From contig NW_019211456.1 in the NCBI RefSeq assembly GCF_002443255.2, positions 14,096,229-14,160,228 of the forward strand: DNA of 64,000 nucleotides. The letters are read 5' to 3'. The DNA comes from Varroa destructor (taxonomy: Eukaryota; Arthropoda; Arachnida; Mesostigmata; Varroidae). A program made the position numbers and the translations under genes. Within the stretch, counting starts at the first letter, position 1; each line of letters opens with the position of its first letter. This document shows positions 13,605 through 26,414 of this stretch, piece after piece. Under the pieces are notes generated by a model, which searched no databases, was not told where the DNA came from, and saw only the letters and a list, made by a program, of their open reading frames with translations.

Positions 13605-14882
13605 TTGAAGCTTGGTCCTCTAGAGAATTTCAGTCGACTTCGGTTCCAGAAGCAGCTCAATGCAACGGTGCTAAGTTGTCTGCCGAAGTAAAAGCAGTCC
13701 CAGCATCAAGACATGAATGCGCACCATCAAGCACTGCGCTTCAGCGATGTTTTTTGGAGCTGAAGAAAAATAAAGGCAGTAACAGCAGGAGCGACAAAAT
13801 AAAGCACTGGAAGTCCAAAAAGAGCGTAGGAAAAGAAATACAACGGTAGCAGTGTAATGCGAGTCTGAACGTCGACAATGGCTGAGAGAAACCGAATGAT
13901 AGACCGAACGAAAGTTCAACGGCAAACAAAAGGAAAATGGGTCGCGAAAGTGGGTTAGCTAAAGGCTGAAGACGCCTGAAACCGAAACGCCAGCTAAAAT
14001 GACGTTAACAAAAACAAAAGCTAAAGAAAGGAAGATCAACTAGTGAGAAGAATGGAAAGCGAAATAGAGCCCAGAACGATTTCGTTGGTTCAGCCGCTTG
14101 ATCGTAGCGAAATCACTGCAACAGCGATCCTGAAATAGCTGAAACCGCCGATTACGGATCTTGGCTCTTATTTTTGATCAGGTCAAACAAGGCTGCTTCA
14201 ACACACCAAGTGAAAACAGACTCGCGCGATACACCGAAAGGTACTATGATACCCGATTAAGCATTTACAAACGAAAAACTTACTGGAATGTTAGACGTTT
14301 TTTCTTTCGAGGGTTTTTTTTGGGTAGCTTTTGCGCCGTCATATCTAGTGAATTTGTTCCAAATCGATTTGCATAAGTCAACGAAAACTTATCGAGGATA
14401 AAAAGCAAAACAGACAAGTGAGATATAATATCATAACCCGATCGAATGCTGTTAACTTTATAGGTCAGTAATGGCTTTTGTTCGAGTGCTGAATCGGTGG
14501 CTGTTCTATATATTCGTAGTACGCATTGTATATAGGTGTATATATATATATAAAACAAAGTTGCTAAGAATGTTTCCGTTCGCAGATGAAGGTTTCGAGT
14601 CTCACTTATGTGATTTTCTGCTACGCATTATGTCGCGTCATACTCAAAAGAATTTATAGTGACAAAGATGTAGGCTTCCAAGCAAGAGATACTTACTTAT
14701 CTGTCGATCGAACTAATATAACTTGCAGCCCAGGTACGAATTATTTTCCTAATTGATTATATGCGCCGTAGTGATATGTATATAGCTAAGACCCTGGCGT
14801 TTTCTATAAGCATTAAAAGATAGCAGTCTGTTGACGTATTTTTTCATTATGCACATTAACGTATAAAACGCGCCATACTTAC

Positions 14883-15129
14883 TTTTCGTGGCTCTCTAAG
14901 TCAAACTCAAGAAATCGCAGCTCGATGGAGGCGTTACTATGAGTCCGGTGTTGTTGGGAAGTATGTAACAGTTGCACAGAAAAATGGCACCTGCGGCTGG
15001 GGGGATACGCAGCAGGGAATAGCGGACTGTGCAGCATTTCTGACGGCTGCGAACCACTCAATATGACCGACCGATTGCAGTTGACGTCAAGGTCAACGAA
15101 GCTACCCGGCCGCCCTGAATTCGTCGAAC
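14883..15129 (-). CDS. E11: first half of CUB-D
   Basis: Exon of 247 nt (2 + 81 codons + 2), acceptor GTGTGCAG, donor GAAAA|GTAAGT. After a short linker (STNSGRPGSF) it reads NCNRSVILSGSQPSEMLHSP, then LFPAAYPPSRRCHFSVQLL, a well-kept CUB start: first Cys, S-P-x-x-P-x-x-Y-P, second Cys followed by H-F-S-V. An insertion rich in His, Ser and Gln follows, then IELRFLEFDLESHE, the strand that in calcium-binding CUBs holds the acidic ligand. Sequons NRS and NAS. The two trailing bases join C of E12 to give Asn. Confidence 0.94.
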
Positions 15130-15685
15130 CTGCACACAATAACATTGGAAGCAGTACAATGACCTTTAGTCACCTGTGATCAGTTACTCATTTCTACCTA
15201 TAATGCGCACATTATATATAATGTCAGTGTAAAATACCCAATCATACGCTCCCACAGCGTGGCTATGTATTGCAACTAGCTTTAAGGCTTCGAGCCTAAT
15301 AGGTTCACCGGAGAATGCAAAATTCAGGTTGGGTTTAGCTGTTTTTGATATTTCGCAGATGCCTGTAAAATGACTGCTGCGTGGACCGTTGGAAGATTGA
15401 CGCGAGATGAATTTTTCCATTTGCAAGGTACGCAGATGTGAATTTCGATGTATAGTCACGTGAATTTATTGAATCTCAGATTAAATAAGTTAGGCAAGAT
15501 ATCGGGCTTTGTGAAGGGCGTAATAATGAAAAGTGGCAATACTTCTCTGATTTTTTACATATCGTCTTACTAGGGATAATTTGAAACGGCTAGCGCGCTT
15601 TTTTGGAGGGCCTGCCATAACTGAACGATGCGTAACACATAAATCAAAACAACTCTATTCGGTTATGTGATCATTATATCTCTAC
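15130..15685 (-). other. Intron E10-E11 (556 bp)
   Basis: GT-AG intron between CTLD-1 and CUB-D. A 91-codon frame (15184-15459) fills much of it but resembles no known domain and would break the exact E10-E11 join. Confidence 0.75.
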
Positions 15686-15800
15686 CTGCTCGGGGTCTCT
15701 GGCAGATGAACGGATTCTCGGCTTGGCAGTGGCGGTCATTCCAGAAAAAACTCTCGGTTACTCCTCGTCCTTTCGATGGGAACACGAATATGTCTTGGAC
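15686..15800 (-). CDS. E10: WND end of CTLD-1
   Basis: Exon of 115 nt (38 codons + 1), acceptor GATTTCAG, donor GAGCAG|GTAGAG. It encodes ESFFWNDRHCQAENPFICQR, the C-terminal CTLD signature (W-N-D-x-x-C...x-F-I-C). WND is the second half of the primary calcium site, so together with QPN of E9 the canonical ligands are largely kept. CTLD-1 therefore spans E6 to E10, about 130 residues, a normal length. The exon ends with one base of a Gly codon completed by E11. Confidence 0.95.
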
Positions 15801-18800
15801 CTGAAATCGAAGGCACAAACCACTCGTCAGTCGAGACAAAGAAAACAAAGGCTAACATGGACCGGCTAGTAGTGCTGGTTAGAATGAAACAGCCAACGAA
15901 GTAACGTTTCTGGTGTTTCTGCTAGAAAGCAATTTTGGAAGAAAACGAGCGCTTGCGGTTTAAACTGGGACAAATTACAGTTTGTATGAACTTCCTTTTC
16001 GGAGACCCCGTCCTTTTCGAACCCCAGCGGTATCTAAGTTCGCTAAGTTACGCTTCTGAGAAGACCGTCTTGAACGCAGTGTCAAATTGAGTGAAATCGT
16101 ACTGTTGACTATGCCTGATTATTTGACTTGCAATCATTGCTTCCGTCAGACTTGTGTCTTTTCCGACGTTTCAACAGATCCTACTTTGAAAGTAGTAGAG
16201 AAGGAATTTATAAATGATTCTCTATTTGTTTAACTGGATATGACTACGAAAGCGAGCGTTCGAAGCGAAAATAGTCGTCTTAATGTAATCCTGCAGAGGA
16301 ATGAGAAGCTTGAAAAAAGTTAGTTTTTACATTCGCTATACTGTGTATTATAATCCAAATGAGTTTATCACAGTGCGTATTTACAAAATGGTTACACTGG
16401 AAGAAAGGTTCTAAGTTACAGTCCTCATGTTATTCAGTCGTACGCATGCCATCATCTCACTTGCTATTTTGCGTTGTTGATTAAACGAATAATTTACCAA
16501 CTTGCCCTTAGTTGCTCAAGAGGCTGGCATTATCTAAAACATTCTACTGCCGTGTTGTACAAATTGCCACATACGCTTCACCAGTTTTTTGTTAATCCAA
16601 GAAATCGACTCCATTCGTACGCAGAACTATCCACTTTTCCCATCATTCCTTTTAGTTATCCGTGTCATTCTTTTGCAGCTCTCCACTTACTTACGCACCC
16701 CGAACTAGATTCTCTTAGTAAAGAATAAATGTAGAAAGTCACCAGGAATACAAACTAAAAGAGGCTGGAGACATTGAACCGGCACTACACCGGTTCGACG
16801 AGGACGACTCGACTTGAACTCGTACTTCAGTTCATCCTACAACGACTACTAGTCCTTTTCCATCGGCTGCAAGTTTTCTATTTTAAGAGCCATTCGGTCT
16901 AGCCCGAACCCTTATCCGGATTCGCGATCTCGCGTTCCTCACATGTACGTGATCTTTCCCCGACTTCAGACAGAACGAAAAAAACATTTGCCTTCTCTGA
17001 ATAACCGCGGGATGTGGGGAGAAAAGAGTGGGTCGGGAAGAACAAGACTGAAGGAAACTGCTGTCTTGACGTCTGGAACGTAAGTGGCGGTTATAAAAGG
17101 TGGGAGCACGTTCCTATTTCCACCACCGCTACTGCTCTCAGTACTACTGCTGCTGCCGCTGCTTCGAATGCTTACGCTCTAGCGCTATGTTTACTCGAGT
17201 GCCAAAGGTAGGACTGCCATTGGAGGAGAAAAAAAAAGGTGATCTGCTGCTGAAATATGATCCTGCTCTCGTGGGAAATTCATTAATGAATGACGGGGTG
17301 CCCGCTGCTACCCCTTTGCTCCGGCTTCTGCCATTACGTTTGACTCTGTGGCCAACTGAGCAGTATATCTTTACTCAATAGTTGCAGTTGTTTAGGCCGT
17401 GGTGGCCACGGCGATGGCCTGTTTGGCCAGTCCTGCCTAGTCGGCTCGCCTGTCTCCTAGGCATGCTAGCGCTACGCTCAGTAAAGGGGCAAACCAAATC
17501 CATCTGCTAGTACATGTGAGGCAAAAAGTGCCAGTTAAGCACTATTATAATGGTACTCTCCACAAAATTATGACTCATCGTCATCGCTGCCATATCAAAT
17601 TAGACTGAATTCGATGTGAAGGGATATTGCCTACCTAATCCAGTTGGGATGAGATCCGACTGTACGCATTCAATGGAAGCTCAGTAAAATGTTTGCGGCA
17701 GAGATAAGAGACGCTTTATGGTGCGAGACACAGCATCCAACGGAGCAAACAATGAGCCTGTGCTACTATATGCAGCGGCTTAGCCACGAAAAAACATCTC
17801 CCTGTCTTTTCACGTAGCATCCCATCAGCTTTCTTTGGCCATAACATTTGGTATTCTGTTAGAAGTTACCGAATTAGCATAGAACGTTCCATTGCGTACT
17901 TAGCAGGCCAATGGGAGTTCTTGATCGATTACCTGGATAAAAAACGTTTATCTTTGTCTAATAATCCTCACTCGTGTATAATAATCAGAAGAAGATTGTC
18001 TGCCGTGACGCGTAGGTTATAGATTTAAGAAGCTAAGTTTATCTTCCTATGCTTCTTGAAGACTACTTTCTGTTTTTGAAAGCCTAGCGCTCTGAAACAC
18101 GATGAAAGAAAATTAATGTACTTTTCGTTAGGTCTCGTCATGTCTTAGCAGCTTAAAGCTAATTTCATAGGAAGTTTTCCATTTCACAGACAATGGGCAA
18201 AGGACCTACGTGCATCAGCTCCAAGGTACCAACGCGAACCGTACACGTACATAGTAACACTCGGTGTTCAGCTATAGAGAGAATGAGGTTCTAGGTGCTT
18301 AGCTTTGTACCGCCCTAATACTACGTACTACGTCGCTGTTATATGCCTCGTATATCATTTTTAGTAGTTTTTTAATAGTTCATTTCTAAAAGAATGGTGC
18401 CAGTACACTTTCCTATGCCATCATCGTTCGTTGACGCTTTTTCAGTCTTAAAGAGATGCATCGTATCTTGTGATTGGCAATTCATTATAATAATTATTAT
18501 AATTGTAGTATGAGGTGAAACTTAGACGAGTGTATTATAACATCTATAACGATATCGGCTACGAGGGCAATAAGCCACCAGAACCGGCACGGCCGTTAAC
18601 GGCTTCTGCTGAACAGCGGCAGCAGCGGCGCCCGTTCGGGACTTGCCATCGTTATAGAACGTATCACAGACAAACAAGGGAGGTTGAGGTAAATTTGATT
18701 CAGATGGATAGCACACAGCGGAGCGGTACGTTGTCGCTTTGTGGCGTGACTGCTAGGCACTTTCAGTCCCCTCAGACTGGTTGAATTATGAAATTATGGT

Positions 18801-20125
18801 CGCTGACCTAACGCTGCCTCGTGGCTCGACAGTCTCGTAGGCTACGCTTAAAGTCGCGCCAGTCGTGCAAAACGTGCGGACGACAACGAATGTACAGCAT
18901 TTTCCTAGTCCCCTGTCACTCGCCATTTTCTCCCATCACCACTCTATCGTCGTCGTTATGTTTTGGCTGTTGCTGTAGCGGCACCACTAACGCGACCGGA
19001 AAGAAGACGGTACGAACGCTCGCAAAGCGACGCGTCGCGGATCAGAAAACTGCAGAGCGTCAGATGACATTATGTATAATTATGAATGTAAGGTGACACA
19101 GCGACAAGAAAGGTTAGCTTTAAACTGCACATTTTCTTCAGGTCCTTGTAATTCTGCCCTGTCTCGTCTTTCTGACCTGCCTCAGCACCCGATGACGAAG
19201 CTAAAGCCACTTGTTCGGGTGTACGCAACGAATCACCGCGAACGCTGCTCATTACAGCCCGTGGATACAAGACAAGGATTAGGGCGACGGCGATGGCGAG
19301 GACGGCTTCGAGGCACGACGCGCAAGGTAGGTGCATGACGACGGTTGATAGCGGTTAACGTCACCTTTGAGAGTACCCTGTACGCCTTATACACGCAAGC
19401 TTTATGGATATAGGCTCATTACAAAATGTGTTTGTCGTTCATTAAGTTCCTTGTATATAGTTACAATGGAAAGCAGAGCAAGCAGGGAAGGCTTTCAATA
19501 TTACCAATGCTGGAGGAAAAGGAAACAAAGGAGAAAATTATGGGGTGCTGTGCTCGATGTCTTTTTGGCACATTCTCGCTGTGCAAGTCATTAGAAGACA
19601 CAGGACACCTCTATAGTTAGTGTAAGAAATGCAGTTCGTTGTTACTATTCGCTGAAGCAGCGAACGCATCGTGGACTCATAATGGCGTTATCTGGAGATC
19701 AATATAATACAACAGATAATACTATGTTAGGGCATATGGATTTTTATTGCTGAGAATAAAAATTGCCATGAATTATTCATTTTCAAACGGACAAACTAGC
19801 AACATTACACATGATCATGAAGATAAACTAGCAAACGTTCTTCGTCTAACGGGTTCTTCGTGATGCAAGCGACAACATACGAGGAGCGAAATTACCAGAC
19901 TTTCTAACAAACACAGGTATACTCATAATAACGTTCACTCCAATGTAAAACATTTATTAGTATGTGCAGAATGCGGTTACGCAGTTGCAACAGGAGTTGC
20001 AAGCCACCGAATTGGACTTCGGAACTTTTATTGTAAAATAAATGGTGGTAATAGCCTGAAGTGTAGAGAGGATACCACGTTGTTATGTGCACCACTACCA
20101 TTCGAGATACCTAAGTACCTTTTAC
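15801..20125 (-). other. Intron E9-E10 (4.3 kb)
   Basis: Contains an imperfect CTG/CCG triplet run (17141-17163) and a GC-richer zone at 18500-19350. That zone has a minus-strand frame with a hydrophobic N-terminus (19070-19336). No gene recognised. Confidence 0.6.
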
Positions 20126-20208
20126 CTGTACACAGTCTTGATCGGAGTCCGCATCATCGTTAGGTTGTTTGTTGTAGTTGCTAAAGTTAGCCCAGCCCGG
20201 GAACCAAT
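20126..20208 (-). CDS. E9: calcium-site loop of CTLD-1
   Basis: Exon of 83 nt (2 + 27 codons), acceptor GTTTTGCAG, donor GTACAG|GTAAAA. It encodes WFPGWANFSNYNKQPNDD, then ADSDQDCVQ. This is the CTLD long loop. The sugar-specificity motif, usually EPN (mannose type) or QPD (galactose type), reads QPN here, and the E-D-C-V that normally follows reads Q-D-C-V. The loop is acidic (four Asp within nine residues), so a calcium site is plausible, though specificity cannot be read from the motif. One sequon (NFS). Ends in phase 0. Confidence 0.94.
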
Positions 20209-23200
20209 CTGCAAAACAATCAATTGATACCGATTATTCGGTGTATAACATTTTCTATATGACATGAATAATAACAGTACGGAAAAACTCTCAATAACAA
20301 TAATCTCAATAATAATATAGTCAGTGGCACAACGGTCTATCTATTCGCGGGTAATTTTGCGTCGTCGCTAAACTTCAGAAAAAGTTTAACTCAAAGTTGC
20401 GTTACGACCACCCATCATCCCAAACGCTTACTTAGGATACGTAAAAACTCTTCTTCAGTTACTCCTAGCAAACAGGAATATAATACATTTTTCTCTCAGA
20501 AACTTCGACCACCGCGCACGTAAACGACCGCCAAGATAGACAGAATAACGGAACGTACTAATTTAACGTTGGAATAAAGATTCTTCTCACCTATCACGAT
20601 ACCTACGATGGAAAAAGTGGCTCTGATTTCACGTTCAGGCTCGAATCGATCATTTAAGCTTGGTATGAGCTGCTCTGTGTGAAGTCAGGTTATAAAAGGA
20701 TGATGTTCGGGGTAATCGTGTTGTTTCAAAATACTTTCAATTTCACCCCTTCACCAGGTTGCGCGTATCCAATCTCGTATCACTTTCCACCGTTCTGGGC
20801 ACATGTTTTTTTACCGATACTGTTTTCCAGGAGCTCAGCAGCGCTTCGAGAGGCTCTGGATTTTCCAAGATAAGCGGAGCTACTTTGTCGATACCCTTTC
20901 GGTAACTACCAAACGACCGAAAGAAGCCAATAAGAAACCTGCGATCCCCCCATGTTTTTATTCTATTCAACAACGCTTAGACAATAAGCACATTTCACTT
21001 CCAGCGGTATCGAACGCCAAAAAAAGAATCTCAGTTCTATTGTTGCTGCTCCTCAAAGCCTTTTAGGAGCTCGCTTCGAAAGGAGGCTTTGTGATAAAAT
21101 ATATATCATTGGCTTTTACCACGCTTATCTATCATAGACACTTCGTTTGCTTCTATACAACCCATAAGGTAGATGATAGTTGTTGTTGCCGTCTTTAGTC
21201 CGCTGCAGAATTTTCTCTCACTTACGGGACATAAATACGCAGTACAGCCACCGTTAGCGACGGCGGCTACTAATATGGCTCATCTAGTAAACCGGATGCA
21301 CGATATGTTCGGGTCCTCTCAATAGATATTTTTGTCCACGCGCACGTCTGTTGCAGATCCTGTTAGTAGTAAATTAGAGAACAAGCTTCAAGGAGTTACA
21401 GTAAAAACTCAACCAGCTTGTTTCAGCCAGACACTTCTCAATATTGGGCCTATTGCGATGGCGTGTCTGGACATCTAACATTTGTAGGCCAATACGACAC
21501 GCGTGTTGAGAGGACAAGGCTATATTTCTAGGCGAGTTTTGCTAAACCGTTTAAAAGATGCTGAGAATGAACTATTGTGTTATCGAAAGCAGAATGCTTT
21601 GAAAGGTGTCTTGCATGCTTGATTTTCTGAGTCCGTATGAATGGCGCGAGTCCGTCTTCGGAATCGAACGTATTCTAGCCAGACACCATCTCTTCTTTTA
21701 CTCTTAGCGTTTTGTCGTTCCGCAAACATTTCCAACAGCATTTCTACACGAATATGGGTAAATGAAGAGAAAATTATTACGAATCGTTCTAATAAGCAGA
21801 TTTCGTGGTTGTTTCGTGCGCGCACCAGCGAATGGCCGGGCTTTTCGCCAATACTAACGAAAGTTGTCACACACAAGTTCAAGCTAATTAAGGTGCTTCT
21901 CGATTACCTTATTGGGTGCTCCTCGGCATAACATTCAAAACGCGCAAATGTATCTTTTGAGAGACTGTGTACATTTCATCGGTACGTTCCGTTGACCTAA
22001 AATTAGGCCTTTGACCGATATATCGATTACTGAATTAATAGATAAGTTACGCATGAGTAGTGCCTTCTTTACATAATAACACTAAAAATGGATATATTCA
22101 GTGTTATTGTTATTACTGCATTAATGGAATGCTCAAAAATTGATATGTGGCTAACATGTATACCGTTATGGATAGAGTGATCAAGCGTATTCTATGTATG
22201 TTACAGACATAATGCCCACTGCATTGTTGATACTGACAAGAGTTTTTACATCTGATCGATTTTTGACATTTTATTCAATTCAATCTATCCCAACCGTTTG
22301 ACACAAGTACATTTTCTATACCTGTACAGTAATAGCAGATGTAATAAAGAGGATATTTGTTTTAAGGACACTTTTACCGAGAATTGTCGTTAAAGGAAGT
22401 GAACTGGTAATACTACTAGAATGGCCTGCCAGGTCAAATGGCAATAGCTTTTGTAGAGATAAACAAGATGTCGTCAGGACAATAACAAAAAAAAAACAGG
22501 CACAGTTATAGCCATATAGTTCCTCAGTGCTTCCTTTCATTCGTCTCATTCGATTGGTGGATTCCGTTGCTCTCATTCTTCCGTGACAACGAAAACAAAA
22601 AGCGATAACATTTGGGCAATTTAAAGAAACTCACCAAGAGTCATCGGTCCGGCTATACGGTTTAACCCCGCTTGGTAACGTCGGCTCATAATTCACGAGG
22701 AGTTCTTAGCCTTTTAAGATTGACCTCGTCGCAGAGATGAAAATGCTTAAGCCCTTATGAGTCCCCACTTTAACGTGTTTCTCGTTAGATCGACGTCGAC
22801 GTGGTTCATGACAAACTAATCAATTTTACCCGGCCGTTTGCTGTACTCTTGGGTTCGGGGACCGGTGCGTAAAAGATAGCTGAGTTTTAAAAGGCTAAAT
22901 AATTGCTGAAGATTAGTCAAGTGGTGGAAAATGCAATTTCCTCAGTCGAAGCCATACACCCTAGCCACCTATTGATATTTCCTATCGGTCACAATGCCGT
23001 TACAACCTTAACGTACCTGTTTCCTGGGCCTAATCAATTACTTGCAAATACCAAGAGTGATGAATCAAGTATACGATGCTCTGACCTTCACCCTAATGGT
23101 AGAGAACTTCATATGATGAAATCGCACTAACATTACAATTAGAAATTCTAGAATAGTGTTTGGGGGTAGCAGTTTAGCTTTGGTCGAATTTTCACTATGA

Positions 23201-26200
23201 ACGAATGGCAGCGTTTGGTTGAACAGATCGTCTACTGGGCGGTCTTGATTACCTAAACATAATTTTCTTGTCTTGATGACACGCGGCTAATAATCTAAAT
23301 AGAAATAAAAATAAAAGCCTCATGAGTCGAGCCGCCGTAATAAGCGGTCGCATGCGTGGAAATCAATGCAGTGGTCTTTAGTAACTCTTGCTGGTCAAAA
23401 CTCTAACTGTAATAGGGCCACGATGGGAGAAACAGAGGTCATTTGGTAAGCAGGCGCTTTGCCGTATAAATAGGACAGCGTTAACAATATTCAGGTAACA
23501 TGCACTAAGCGCATAGCATATTGTGTAATGCGTGTGAACTCGTCAGAGAAATTATACGTGGTCATGCGTCAATAAAGGAAAACCTCGATAGAAACAAGGT
23601 GTCAAAGACAGGTGCTATTAGCTTCACACACAGCTTTTACTATATAATTTAATAATGGTTCTAAAGAGATTTACCCCGTCTAGGGATACTTAACAGATAA
23701 ATAATGGCAAATAAGGTGGCAGACGACGAACTCGTAGAGCTCGCATCGAAAAGTTATGTTCATAGGTCAACGGGCTACCAGAATTTGAGACTAGGAGACA
23801 AATTACTCTTATACATACGTTCGATATTTCTTACCATATAAGGTTATAAGGAATCTCATATAACACCTTCACTCTGGGTGAAACGATACTCAACAGGCTT
23901 ATAATTGTCTATTCTATCGAGAAAAAATACAGAGGACATCCATTTGTGCTTAATTCAAGGCCAGACGCTATGGCTTCAGAAGAATTGTCACTGCAAACTA
24001 ACTCTGGATTGACTGACTAATTGTCCCCATGGAACAACTCAGGATAGTCATAAGTCAAAGTAAGTCATAAAACAACGAGATCGAAAGAGAACACGCGTAG
24101 TCTTTTGCCTGAACGTAAAACGTAGCGTAGAACGGGCAAGGAGCCAAACAGTCACTGCTAATGGTTGTAAAGGAAGTACGGTGGGAGCAACGCCTCATTG
24201 AATCCTAGCCGCAAGCTTCACAAGAAGCTTTACATAAAGGGCGATAGACCTTAAAGAAGGTAGCTATATCCACTTTAGCTGGTCATACTTTAAGTGCCAC
24301 GACAGGGTTTCTATACACGCATGAGGAGACGATATATCGAACAGGTCATAAAGCAGTTAGTAAGGTAAGAAAAAAACTCCGTACATTCGACCGATTCTCG
24401 TTTGTGCTGCGAAAGAGCGCACACTGTAGTACACAGTGTGTGAGCAGAAGTCACGACGGGACGTCAAATACGTTGAAGTCTATCAAAGCTATCAAAAGTT
24501 ATACATATATATATATCACGGAGTAGGAGAAATATCACAGGCGATTATTCGGTCGATTCTATTTCTTTATTCTGGGGATCATTGCCCATAAAAAAAAAGT
24601 TTATAAAGTTGCCGAACAGCAGGGTTCAGTGTATGTAACCTGGCTCAAAAGGGCGTTTATCTGATTACAGGTAGATACAGCCAGTCATGAATACGAACGA
24701 TGGCTACGCGCTAGGATTAAGCTATCGGATTCACCGTAAATCTACAGGCCTGAGTTGAAGCAATTGGGATGAGGAATTAGAGGACTAACTTGCAACATAT
24801 AGCAACAGTTCCACAGGACTCAATAGCGTTTCTAATTCGAAACATTCTAATAGACTTCGTGATCCTGGCGGTCGTATGTGCCGCTTTGTGGATAAGTAAG
24901 GGAATTGACAGCAAAACCAGCTTCCATCAGCGATGATGAGCGTCGTAAGTGCAGTATGAATAATAACTACGCTGATCATTCATTCAATGGCGCGTCCAAA
25001 CTTGTCTTTCGTTTCCATGCGCCATGACCTTAATCACTGCTTGTAGGGTTACGTCTACCAAAAATAGTTGTACATTAGTCTCACCTCGTTTTGCCTAATA
25101 CTGTTCTCAATAATGATTAATTTAGGAGGCAGGACTTTGGTAAAAGGCCTATACCTATGCCTTGTCCTGCTTGTTATGCAGCCTAATTAGAAAAGTTGCC
25201 TATTTCGTTACCGATATGTCCAAGTGTAGCTCTTCCATGTCAAAATCAGCGCATTTGAGCTAATCAAGTTTAAAATATTTTCAGTGTAACTTATAGTTGA
25301 AATATACAAGCCTGCTAATTTTTGGAGTTAATGCTACAATCTTGTCAACGAAACTCGATTGGATTCGCAGTCGTCTGACCGAAACCTCTTGAAAGATAGC
25401 ATCATCCATGCCGTTCTTACGTCATTCGTAAACGTCATTTGTTATCAAGACATAGACAGGACAAAATAGAGGGATACGGAAATTACGTTGGTGTGTCCCT
25501 TGTAAATCTACTGACATAACTCACCTCTAAATAGGCTTAGCCTGTTTATTCCCTGAACTTTATTAATGCGAATCTATCGAAAATTTTCATCTACCTAATG
25601 GCCATCTAATAAGAAATAGCGACTTTATGTCTCCAAAAACACCTTGTGGAGTCGGTGGCGTTCAGTTGGCGACGCAGTGTCAACGATGGCTTGCTTTATT
25701 CTGTATAAAAATAGTCTTGCCATAAACAGCAATGCTAGTATGGTCGATTAAATTACTCCACGTCCGTATAAACGTATATTTGTCGCGTGAATAGATCCAA
25801 AAAATATTCCAAATAAAGGTGTACTTCGAGCGGCATACTGATCCTGCCAGCGGCACACCTGTGACGCAAATCAGACAATAGATACTTTATCTAGCAAGAT
25901 AAATAGCAAAAATACAGTGATATAATATTGATTTTCCTAGCCGGGACATAAAACGGCTTTATTTTTAATTCACAACAATGATATGGCACAGAGATGTCCT
26001 TATTTTTGTAAACCAAGGTCATTTAATTCAAATGTAAATTCGGATTGTCCTTCTTTCTTATGCAAATTTATTGTTTGACATAAAATGTCAATTCACATAT
26101 TCATTTGAGCTATATCCAACTCTGAAAGGAAACGGTACGTCTTTACGTATAAATAGATAATCACAAAGGAAACCATTTGTAAACTCAAGGGCGTATCTAG

Positions 26201-26313
26201 TATGTGCAGGATAAAATTATCCTATTCTGCACTGTTTCAACTAAATGACCGCATATTTTATTATTCTCATCATGAATTCTCCTAGATACAGGCTTAACAG
26301 AGTTCGTACTCAC
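20209..26313 (-). other. Intron E8-E9 (6.1 kb)
   Basis: No recognised gene. A perfect 8-bp inverted repeat lies at 24420-24440, and short TA runs near 24505. Open frames are all under 105 codons, without domain matches. Confidence 0.6.
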
Positions 26314-26414
26314 TGGTGTATCGTACAGCGCTTCCATCGGGCCACTCGAAGCAGCTCTCATAGCGGACATCCGAGGCTCCGATCCAGAAACTTCGTCGCT
26401 CCGGATAAACTGGA
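26314..26414 (-). CDS. E8: WIG strand of CTLD-1
   Basis: Exon of 101 nt (1 + 33 codons + 1), acceptor ATTATAG, donor CACCA|GTGAGT. It encodes RRSFWIGASDVRYESCFEWP followed by DGSAVRYT, the W-I-G-x-x-D...F-x-W-x-D-G-x-x-V-x-Y-T hallmark of CTLDs. An extra Cys stands just before FEW, where most CTLDs have a glycine or small residue. The last A joins AT of E9 to give Asn, making the usual Y-T-N-W. Confidence 0.95.

Larger units (their letters stand above)
6386..14882 (-). other. Intron E11-E12 (8.5 kb)
   Basis: This intron separates the two halves of CUB-D. It holds a GC-rich island with a 184-codon open frame (6644-7198), TA runs at 7652-7668, an extremely AT-rich block at 9100-9330, two tRNA-promoter-like sequences near 12850 and 13145, and a CTG-type triplet run at 13579-13604 in a purine-rich zone. 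No gene is recognised in it. Confidence 0.6.
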
